Source: Calditrichaceae bacterium
GTDB taxonomy: Bacteria; Calditrichota; Calditrichia; Calditrichales; Calditrichaceae
Reading direction: 5' to 3'
Assembly: GCA_024763405.1 (NCBI GenBank)
Contig: JANTFQ010000037.1
Coordinates: forward strand, 1-12,034
DNA: 12,034 nt
Below the pieces are notes generated by a model. It was not told the origin of the DNA. It worked only from the letters and a program-made list of their open reading frames with translations, and searched no databases. A program made the translations under genes and the position numbers. Below are positions 6,432 to 12,034 of this stretch, one piece after another; positions within the stretch are counted from its first letter, which is position 1, and each line of letters begins with the position of its first letter.

Positions 6432-7131
6432 AGAAAACTTTTTGTAGCGCCTCGAAACTTTTCAACTCTAAGAACCGACCATCCCGTGCTTCTATCGGTT
6501 CATCGTCTAATTTCCAGGTATCCCGATACGGAATATGAACCGCGAACAGACCCTGACGCAAAGCAGGATTAATATCGGATTTGGGACTATTCCCCACCAT
6601 ACAGGTTTCCGCGGGCAGCCAGTTATGCTCTTCCAGCAGTTTTCGGTAAGCCGCATCGTTTTTCTCCGGCAAAATAAAATATTCTTTTACACATTCGTGC
6701 ACGCCGGCCCGCAGGATTTTCCCCTGCTGTTCCTTGAAGTCCCCTTTGGTCAATACGTATAATGCATATTTTGTTTTTAAGTAGCGCAGGGTATCGATGA
6801 CGCCCGGAAACAATTGCGGGATGCTGACTGGATGTTCCTCGAAACGGCGGGTAATAAAACGTAATTTTTCCGCATCCAGCGGTGTCTTTGTCTTCTGTGA
6901 ATAATTGCGGAATAATTCTTCCAGAATATATACAAAATTATGACTGCCGTACCCGCGTTCTTCCACAACCTTGAGTTCCAGATCATCAAAAGCCTGCTGA
7001 ATTTCGGAACGGTTAAAACCGCCGCTTTCAATCAATTCAATAAAATCAGTCGTAGCCTGCACATAATAGATATTATTTTCCCACAGTGTATCATCCGCAT
7101 CAAAAATAATTTGTTTAATATTTTTCCACAT
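6430..7131 (-). CDS. HAD-superfamily hydrolase (probable phosphatase)
   Basis: HAD enzymes usually remove phosphate from small metabolites through an aspartyl-phosphate intermediate. All four motifs are visible in this 233-residue protein: motif I IFDADDTLW with nucleophile D11 and acid/base D13, motif II threonine T128 in YVLTKGD, motif III lysine probably K157 in PEKNDAAYRK, and motif IV VGNSPKSDI with D186. A helical cap inserted between motifs I and II (about 18-100) indicates a C1-cap phosphoglycolate phosphatase-like member. The substrate cannot be assigned. I chose the ATG at 7131; a TTG two codons earlier (7137) is also possible and sits at better spacing from GGGAAG. The gene faces the membrane protein gene and shares the intergenic terminator. 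It is 252 bases from the PBP4 gene, so it is probably transcribed alone. Confidence 0.9.
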   Translation of the reverse strand: MWKNIKQIIFDADDTLWENNIYYVQATTDFIELIESGGFNRSEIQQAFDDLELKVVEERGYGSHNFVYILEELFRNYSQKTKTPLDAEKLRFITRRFEEHPVSIPQLFPGVIDTLRYLKTKYALYVLTKGDFKEQQGKILRAGVHECVKEYFILPEKNDAAYRKLLEEHNWLPAETCMVGNSPKSDINPALRQGLFAVHIPYRDTWKLDDEPIEARDGRFLELKSFEALQKVF

Positions 7132-7159
7132 AATCAATATACTTCCCTAACCTGGATGA

Positions 7160-7350
7160 ACCAGAAAAATCAAATTCCAAATCATAAATCAGTTGGTAGA
7201 CTGATCCGCCAGCTGGCGTGATAAATTTCAATTTCCAATATCAAAAATCTAAAAAAGTATGGTTTTATAGTTTGCTTCCAAGTTTCGGTTATTAATATTT
7301 TGAATTTGAAAATTATTTGATATTTGTTTTTTGTCATTTGTGATTTTCTG
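7160..7350. repeat. AT-rich spacer with repeat-like words and a central GC palindrome
   Basis: This non-coding spacer contains recurring AAATTCCAAAT / AATTTCAATTTCCAATATCAAA words on one side and the opposite-strand type TTTTGAATTTG / TTTGATATTTG on the other. CCAATATCAAA (7235-7245) is nearly the inverse of TTTGATATTTG (7316-7326). It also holds a perfect 12-bp palindrome, CGCCAGCTGGCG (7207-7218), much richer in GC than its surroundings. It resembles intergenic repeat families scattered in environmental genomes. No gene or terminator is evident. Confidence 0.45.
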
Positions 7351-7383
7351 CCCAAAAAAAGAAATTAAGACTTGACGTACTAA

Positions 7384-8838
7384 TTATTTAAAATTGCTCA
7401 ATAAGATACAAATTTTACTTTGCAGGCCTTTTATATAACTAACCGGCACAGAATAGTCATTTGCCATTATCACAAAAAGATAGGCTTTGTTGTTTTTATC
7501 ATGTACATATCCCGCGAGATTACGCACATGACGCATCGTTCCGCTCTTTGCGCGTACATTCCCCTGCGCAGCACTGTTTTGCATCATATTTTTTAGAGTT
7601 CCGTCTACGCCCGCTATTGGCAGGGACTCATAATACTCGGAAAAATCTTTATACACATACATCTTTCGTAGAAGAGTAGCCGTGGCCAAAGGTGAAATCA
7701 GATTCATACGGGATAAACCGGAACCGTCCACCATAATAAATTCAGATGGGGCCACACCTTTGGAATAGAGCCAGTCACTTACCACCTCCGCACCTTTTTT
7801 AAAGCTGCCCTCTTCGCCAAAACGGGCGCCAAGCGTTTTTAAAATTTGGTCCGCATAAAAATTATGGCTAACCTTGTTCATTGCTTTTATCAGTTCCGCT
7901 AATTCCTTTGAATAATGGATAAAAAGTGTATCCCGCATTGCGCTAAAGACAGAACGGGTTTCTGTTTTTCCCTGTATCTGAATGCCCTTCTCCTGAAGAA
8001 TTTTCTCAAATGTTTTTAAGAAATAATCGGTCGGACGTTCAACTGTAATCGATTCCGAAACAGTCTTACTACCAAGCGGTAAAGTTCCGCTGAAAAGAGC
8101 AATGTTTTGCGCTCTTGCCCTGGAAATGTTCAAATGTTCCAAAGAATCGGCCGGACTGGTTATGGCATTGTTTTGTACATCCAGATATTCAATTTCCGGA
8201 GCTTGCTCAACCATAACCGGTGCACCCGGTGCAGTCCCTGCACTGACCCTAAAATCAACACAATTATCATTAAAACTAAGCGCGGAAGGCTGTGCAGAGT
8301 ACCAAAAGGGCTCGTCATCCCAGTTCCAGCCATCTCCTAAAATATCAGATTCAAAATAACTATTGTCACCAATCAGGTTACCCGAAATTTTTGTAATGCC
8401 TCTATTTTTCAATGAATCGGCCCAGTTATTAAAATAAGCCAGGATATCGCCACCGTTAAACTTTCCTGAAATAGAAGGGTCACCCGTACCGCGTATGATT
8501 AGATTGCCGTTCAGAATGCTGTCCGATATTGTTGAATCGGTACCGATTATCGTTTGATAGCGAAAGTGTTTGCCTAATTTTACCAAACCGGCCGCAGAAG
8601 TGTATAATTTCATATTCGAAGCCGGTATAAAAAGTTTGTGTTCATTCTGCCTAAATAAAACAGCGCCGTCGTCAAGAGATTCGACATACACGCCGAGAAA
8701 GGCATTGCCCAGGTTCGGATCGTCCAATAAATATTGAATGCCCTGTTGCAGTGTTTTTTCCGAAGAACGAAGTGAAAAAACCGACGCACAAGATTGCAGC
8801 ATAATGAGCGAAAATATAAATATAAGAAAGGTTTTCAT
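7384..8838 (-). CDS. dacB: D-alanyl-D-alanine carboxypeptidase/endopeptidase, PBP4 type (peptidase S13)
   Basis: PBP4-type enzymes trim D-Ala from peptidoglycan peptides and cleave cross-links in the periplasm. This 484-residue protein carries the three serine-active-site motifs: S74-x-x-K77 in PASNMKLYTSA, S324-x-N326 in SHNFYAD and K431-S-G in RAKSGTM, plus the S13 block VDGSGLSRMN (370-379). The long insertion between the first two motifs is typical of S13. The N-terminus (MKTFLIFIFSLIMLQSC) is a signal peptide with a lipobox-like LQSC, so C17 may be lipidated and the enzyme membrane-anchored; Q at -2 is not typical, so this is tentative. The start at 8838 gives a proper signal sequence but only a weak ribosome site. 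It lies downstream of HU, separated by a terminator, so it should have its own promoter. Confidence 0.95.
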   Translation of the reverse strand: MKTFLIFIFSLIMLQSCASVFSLRSSEKTLQQGIQYLLDDPNLGNAFLGVYVESLDDGAVLFRQNEHKLFIPASNMKLYTSAAGLVKLGKHFRYQTIIGTDSTISDSILNGNLIIRGTGDPSISGKFNGGDILAYFNNWADSLKNRGITKISGNLIGDNSYFESDILGDGWNWDDEPFWYSAQPSALSFNDNCVDFRVSAGTAPGAPVMVEQAPEIEYLDVQNNAITSPADSLEHLNISRARAQNIALFSGTLPLGSKTVSESITVERPTDYFLKTFEKILQEKGIQIQGKTETRSVFSAMRDTLFIHYSKELAELIKAMNKVSHNFYADQILKTLGARFGEEGSFKKGAEVVSDWLYSKGVAPSEFIMVDGSGLSRMNLISPLATATLLRKMYVYKDFSEYYESLPIAGVDGTLKNMMQNSAAQGNVRAKSGTMRHVRNLAGYVHDKNNKAYLFVIMANDYSVPVSYIKGLQSKICILLSNFK

Positions 8839-8864
8839 AAGCGCCTGCAGAATTTAATTCAGAT

Positions 8865-8897
8865 AAAAAAAAAGGCGAAAACAAATGTTCCGCCTTT
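8865..8897 (-). terminator. Rho-independent terminator after the HU gene
   Basis: On the minus strand AAAGGCG (8897-8891) pairs with CGCCTTT (8877-8871) around a 13-base loop, then continues into six more T residues. It lies about 20 bases after the HU stop and 27 bases before the PBP4 start, so it separates these two genes. Confidence 0.8.
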
Positions 8898-8917
8898 GGA
8901 TGATGGATAGTGTAAAC

Positions 8918-9187
8918 TTAAACCGCGTCTTTCAAACCTTTTCCGGCTTTGAAAGTAGGAACGTTACGCGCAGGAATATCAATTTCTGCACCGGTCTGAG
9001 GATTGCGGCCTTTACGGGCAGCTCTTGCGGAAACATTAAAAGTACCAAATCCGATTAAAGAAACACTTTCACCTTTTCCAAGGCTTTCTTTAACACCATT
9101 AATAAAAGCGCCTAAGGCATCTTCTGCTGATTTTTTAGAAATATTAGCATCTGCCGCCATTTTTGAAACTAAGTCTTGCTTGGTCAT
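8918..9187 (-). CDS. hup: HU-family nucleoid DNA-binding protein
   Basis: HU dimers bind and bend DNA with little sequence preference and compact the nucleoid. The 89-residue product has the normal HU length. It shows the N-terminal helices MTKQDLVSKMAADANISKKSAEDALGAF, the core signature GFGTFNVSARAARKGRNP with the DNA-intercalating RNP arm (about residues 61-63), and the C-terminal FKAGKGLKDAV. The frame stays open for 25 codons upstream, but I chose ATG 9187 because it matches HU homologues and follows AGGAG at seven bases. The gene has its own terminator and a candidate promoter, as expected for an abundant single-gene transcript. IHF is an alternative member of the same family, but HU fits best. 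Confidence 0.97.
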   Translation of the reverse strand: MTKQDLVSKMAADANISKKSAEDALGAFINGVKESLGKGESVSLIGFGTFNVSARAARKGRNPQTGAEIDIPARNVPTFKAGKGLKDAV

Positions 9188-9244
9188 TGGTATTCTCCTA
9201 TTTAGTGAATAATAATTTTCTGTGATTTTGAAGTGAGCACTGCA

Positions 9245-9273
9245 AATATGGGAACTTATCACATAAAATGCAA
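9245..9273 (-). promoter_or_regulatory. Candidate promoter of the HU gene
   Basis: On the minus strand TTGCAT (9273-9268) and CATATT (9250-9245) are 17 bases apart and would start transcription near 9238, about 50 bases before the HU ATG. The -10 match is imperfect (four of six to TATAAT). Confidence 0.4.
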
Positions 9274-9321
9274 ATAAAAAGTATCTTTATTCATTCGATT
9301 TCCGCGCTATAATTGATTTTA

Positions 9322-9394
9322 ATAAAACTATGGCAGTCCCCTTTAATTTTTCGTAAGTTTAGAAAGTTCACAAAGTAAACAAACATAGTTTTAT
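9322..9394. repeat. 11-bp perfect inverted repeat upstream of the NagB/PIG-L gene
   Basis: ATAAAACTATG (9322-9332) and CATAGTTTTAT (9384-9394) are exact inverted copies separated by 51 bases, with about 62 bases between arm centres (close to six helical turns). The downstream arm ends 13 bases before the start codon and just before the ribosome site GAGG. Paired protein sites that loop the promoter, or a long RNA stem covering the start, are both possible. Confidence 0.45.
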
Positions 9395-9407
9395 ATCGAG
9401 GCAAGAA

Positions 9408-11753
9408 ATGAAGAAATATACCCCGTCAAAAGTCGAAGAGATTGTTCTAAAAAAAACCGGACAGCAAATTATCTATCGCCCTACCGAAAAAATAAACACC
9501 CTGATTGTTGACAACTTTCCGGCGCTGGGCAAACTGACCGCTCTGCGTTTTTTAGAATGGGCACAGGAAAATGAAGGCTGGACAATTTCGCTGCCAACCG
9601 GAAAAACGCCGGAACATTTCATTAAATGGCTTACCCTTTTGTTAAATTCCTGGAACACAAAAAAGACCCGGCAGCTTTTAGAAGAAAATGGCGTAAATCC
9701 TGCCAAAAAACCGGATATGAAAAGCTTCCATTTCATCCAGATCGATGAGTTTTATCCCATCAGTTCCACCCAGCATAACAGTTTCTTTTATTATGTAAAT
9801 AAATACTATATTCGCGGTTTAGGGCTGGACCCGAAGAAAGCGCTCCTTATCAATCCTAATACCATTGGGATTGACCCGGAATTTACGCTGGAAGATATCT
9901 GGCCCGATCACACCGTTAATTTAAATCTCCGTACCCAGTATCCCCGTACTCTGCTGGAAAAACGCCAGAAAAACGTGCTGGCCGCCGTAGATCAATTTTG
10001 CACCGATTACGAAACGAAAATCCATCGTCTCGGCGGGATTGGATTTTTCCTGGGCGGAATCGGTCCGGACGGGCATATCGGATTCAATGTACGCGGTTCC
10101 GATCACTATTCTACGACCCGGCTCACACCCACTAATTATGAAACTCAAGCCGCCGCTGCCGGCGATCTGGGTGGAATTGAAATTTCCGGTAACCGCCTGG
10201 TTATTACTATCGGACTCAAAACCATCACGAATAATCCAAAAACAACCGCCATTATTATTGCCGCCGGCGAGGCCAAAGCACAGGTCATTAAGGATGCCAT
10301 TCAGTGCGAAAAAAATAATCAGGTTCCGGCCTCGGCTTTGCAGGATTTACCAAACGCTTGTTTTTACATCACTAAAGGCGCGGCAAAATTATTAAATGAA
10401 CGGCGCTATCAGGAAATAAAGCAGGCCAAAACAATTTCGCAGGAAGACACCCATCAAATTTTAACCGACCTTGCCCTGGAAAAGCATAAAACGCTAACCA
10501 GTCTCACAAAAGCCGATATGCGCAGTATTCGCTCTTCTAAGCTTGTTTTAGAACGCGCGGGTGAATCGTTTAAAGAAGCTGCAGAAAAACTGAGGGATGA
10601 ATATATTAACCGTATCAATATGACGCTTCAGATACCAAAAGGGAAAACATTCCTGCATACGGCGCCGCATCACGACGATATAATGCTGGGCTACCTGCCC
10701 TATCTCGTCCGGCTCATGCGTGAATCGAGCAACACCCATTATTTCAACTACCTGACCAGCGGTTTTAACGCCGTTACCAATAAATTTATGGCCCACCAAT
10801 TGGAAATTGCCAAAAATTATCTACAGGAACCGGAATTCAAATACCTGATTGACACCAATTATTTTGAACCCGGCAACCTGGAATTTCGCAACCGCGACAT
10901 CTTTCAGTATCTTGATGGTGTGGCAGCCAATAACCGTGATGATATGGAAGAGGGCTGTGCCCGGCGACTGCTGCGTAATTTAGTTGAAATTTTCGAAGAA
11001 GATTCCTTTGATAATTTGCTGAACCGCATCAATGAATTAAGCAGTTATTTTGAAACCCAATATCCCGGCAAAAAAGATTTAGCTTATATTCAGCAATTGA
11101 AGGGAATGACCCGCGAGTGGGAAGCCGATATTTTATGGGGCTATTTTGGATTCAGCAGCAGCTCGGTTATTCATTCACGGCTGGGATTCTATAAAGGCGA
11201 TATTTTCACAGAGAATCCTACCGTGGATCGGGATGTTTTGCCCATTCTGGAAAATATGAGGCGTATTAAACCGGATGTGGTAACGGTCGCCTTTGATCCG
11301 GAAGGCAGCGGGCCGGATACCCACTACAAGGTGATGCAGGCTGTTTCTACCGCTTTAAAAATGTACCAGGAAGAAAACGGAAACAAGGAAATTGAAATCT
11401 GGGGCTACCGCAATGTCTGGTACCGTTTCCATCCGGCCGAAGCCAATCGATTTGTTCCGGTGACGCATAATACACGGGCAATTTTAGACCACGCTTTTAC
11501 AAATGCTTTTGGATCACAGCGGGATGCTTCATTTCCGAGCTATGAATATGACGGCCCCTTTTCGGGACTGGCGCAGAAGATACAGGTTGATCAGTACCAG
11601 AAGATGAAAACTCTGTTGGGTCGGGATTATTTTTACCAGAATGATGATTCCCGTATCCGCTCCACCCGTGGATTTGTTTTTTTAAAGGTAATGAGTCTGG
11701 AAGAGTTCCACCAAAAATCAATGGAACTGCGCAAGAGTACAGAGAACAAATAA
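9408..11753 (+). CDS. NagB-like glucosamine-6-phosphate deaminase domain fused to PIG-L-type deacetylase domain
   Basis: A single 781-residue protein joins two sugar-processing domains. Residues about 20-345 resemble NagB, which turns glucosamine-6-phosphate into fructose-6-phosphate and ammonia: the phosphate-loop-like SLPTGKTPEHF (61-71), IQIDEFYP with D113 (E. coli D72), and GIGPDGHIGFN with D221 and H223 (E. coli D141, H143). The position of E. coli E148 is V228 here. Residues about 410-760 resemble PIG-L/LmbE zinc deacetylases, with APHHDDI (419-425) in place of AHPDDE and GPDTHYKV (635-642); H421, D424 and H639 are the likely metal ligands. Between them lies a charged, probably helical linker (345-405). 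Similar two-domain proteins are annotated as NagB in Bacteroidota and relatives. A role in amino-sugar use, deacetylating then deaminating, is plausible but not shown. GAGG precedes the ATG. No signal peptide is visible, so it is probably cytoplasmic. Confidence 0.9.
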   Translation: MKKYTPSKVEEIVLKKTGQQIIYRPTEKINTLIVDNFPALGKLTALRFLEWAQENEGWTISLPTGKTPEHFIKWLTLLLNSWNTKKTRQLLEENGVNPAKKPDMKSFHFIQIDEFYPISSTQHNSFFYYVNKYYIRGLGLDPKKALLINPNTIGIDPEFTLEDIWPDHTVNLNLRTQYPRTLLEKRQKNVLAAVDQFCTDYETKIHRLGGIGFFLGGIGPDGHIGFNVRGSDHYSTTRLTPTNYETQAAAAGDLGGIEISGNRLVITIGLKTITNNPKTTAIIIAAGEAKAQVIKDAIQCEKNNQVPASALQDLPNACFYITKGAAKLLNERRYQEIKQAKTISQEDTHQILTDLALEKHKTLTSLTKADMRSIRSSKLVLERAGESFKEAAEKLRDEYINRINMTLQIPKGKTFLHTAPHHDDIMLGYLPYLVRLMRESSNTHYFNYLTSGFNAVTNKFMAHQLEIAKNYLQEPEFKYLIDTNYFEPGNLEFRNRDIFQYLDGVAANNRDDMEEGCARRLLRNLVEIFEEDSFDNLLNRINELSSYFETQYPGKKDLAYIQQLKGMTREWEADILWGYFGFSSSSVIHSRLGFYKGDIFTENPTVDRDVLPILENMRRIKPDVVTVAFDPEGSGPDTHYKVMQAVSTALKMYQEENGNKEIEIWGYRNVWYRFHPAEANRFVPVTHNTRAILDHAFTNAFGSQRDASFPSYEYDGPFSGLAQKIQVDQYQKMKTLLGRDYFYQNDDSRIRSTRGFVFLKVMSLEEFHQKSMELRKSTENK

Positions 11754-11764
11754 AAGAAACTGTT

Positions 11765-11841
11765 CCCTGAGCTTGTCGAAGGGAGCCTGTTGAGCAATGC
11801 GAAATCCCGAGTATCGGGATCGAAGGGAGCCTGTTGAGCAA
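11765..11841. repeat. Intergenic palindromic and direct-repeat element
   Basis: Two identical 22-base direct repeats lie at 11776-11797 and 11820-11841 (each containing GAAGGGAGCCTGTTGAGC), 44 bases apart. Between them ATCCCGA (11804-11810) and TCGGGAT (11814-11820) form a perfect seven-base stem with a three-base loop. On the left, TCCCT and AGGGA flank GAGCTTGTCGA. The words CCCTGAGCTTGTCGAAGGG and ATCCCGAGTATCGGGAT look like REP-type intergenic repeats common in environmental genomes. There is no coding capacity of its own and no T tract, so it is not a simple terminator. Confidence 0.75.
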
Positions 11842-11891
11842 ACAACGCCCTCATACGAGAAGACGATAAGAACCTGCAAAAGGAGTTTAAA

Positions 11892-12034
11892 ATGAAGTCA
11901 TTTCGTAAAGAATTATGGTTTAATACCGCGCAGCGCAGAGAGTATATAAATATTACTTCCGAGGTAGAATCCTGCCTGAAAGAATCCGGAATCCGCGAGG
12001 GATTGTGCCTGGTAAATGCCATGCACATCACGGC
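11892..12034 (+). CDS. yjbQ: YjbQ/UPF0047-family protein (5' part only)
   Basis: Forty-seven complete codons are visible before the window ends. The start MKSFRKELWFNTAQRREYINIT, then VESCLKESGIREGLCLVNAMHIT, matches the N-terminal half of the UPF0047/YjbQ family, whose conserved block ends in a histidine-threonine-rich segment near here. The family is small (about 140 residues) and soluble. Databases name it 'secondary thiamine-phosphate synthase enzyme' on the basis of weak thiamine-phosphate synthase activity; its true cellular role is unclear. The ATG at 11892 follows AAAGGAG at good spacing. A repeat element separates the gene from the NagB/PIG-L gene, and no promoter is obvious, so co-transcription is possible. 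Confidence 0.88.
   Translation, partial: MKSFRKELWFNTAQRREYINITSEVESCLKESGIREGLCLVNAMHIT

Noticed and set aside
9188..9262. N-terminal extension of HU by 25 residues
   Set aside because: It would start within the candidate promoter region and does not match HU, whereas ATG 9187 has AGGAG upstream and gives the standard length.
9367..9395. Promoter TTCACA-N17-TTTATA for the NagB/PIG-L gene
   Set aside because: Transcription would start at about 9402, downstream of the GAGG ribosome site, leaving a leader too short to use it.
11776..11841. Minimal CRISPR array
   Set aside because: There are only two repeats with a 22-base spacer that is itself partly a perfect hairpin, no further units and no cas gene.
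11633..12031. Minus-strand frame over the end of the fusion gene, the repeat element and yjbQ
   Set aside because: It is antisense to two recognisable genes and crosses the repeat element; it has no protein family features.

Overview
The window looks like a piece of chromosome from a Gram-negative bacterium. The signs are a putative lipoprotein form of penicillin-binding protein 4, a cytochrome bd oxidase operon, HU, and a NagB-like/PIG-L fusion of the kind known from Bacteroidota and relatives. I would guess the FCB group (Bacteroidota, Ignavibacteria or Calditrichota type), but nothing here fixes the lineage. Base composition is fairly even across the genes, intergenic DNA is AT-rich, and I see no transposase, integrase, rRNA, tRNA or CRISPR array.

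Positions 1-4653 (minus strand) hold a respiratory cluster that reads right to left: an Rrf2-family regulator, cydA, cydB, a hairpin terminator, then cydD, which runs off the left edge. cydC would be expected just beyond that edge. CydA and CydB form the haem-containing quinol oxidase. CydD, with CydC, exports thiols needed to assemble it. The regulator has three cysteines (96, 103, 109) spaced like Fe-S-binding Rrf2 proteins, so control of the oxidase by NO, oxygen or redox state is a reasonable inference.

Positions 4654-5101 are a 448-base divergent regulatory region. It has a good promoter on each side, an inverted repeat around the rrf2 promoter, a 14-bp perfect palindrome, and a classic TetR-type operator over the expected transcription start of the next gene. 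Positions 5102-6431 (plus strand) are a two-gene unit: a TetR-family repressor and a 212-residue, about seven-helix membrane protein of unknown function, closed by a strong terminator.

Positions 6430-9187 (minus strand) carry HU, a D-Ala-D-Ala carboxypeptidase/endopeptidase of the PBP4 type, and a HAD-family hydrolase. HU is separated from the PBP4 gene by its own terminator, so these are probably independent units. A 250-base AT-rich spacer with repeat-like words lies between the PBP4 and HAD genes.

Positions 9408-12034 (plus strand) carry a 781-residue fusion of a glucosamine-6-phosphate deaminase-like domain with a PIG-L-type deacetylase domain. It is followed by a short palindromic and direct-repeat element and the start of a YjbQ/UPF0047-family gene that leaves the window on the right. 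The most noteworthy points are the altered catalytic residues of the fusion protein, the Rrf2-cyd regulatory arrangement, the unknown TetR-controlled membrane protein, and several well-formed but unassigned inverted repeats in promoters.
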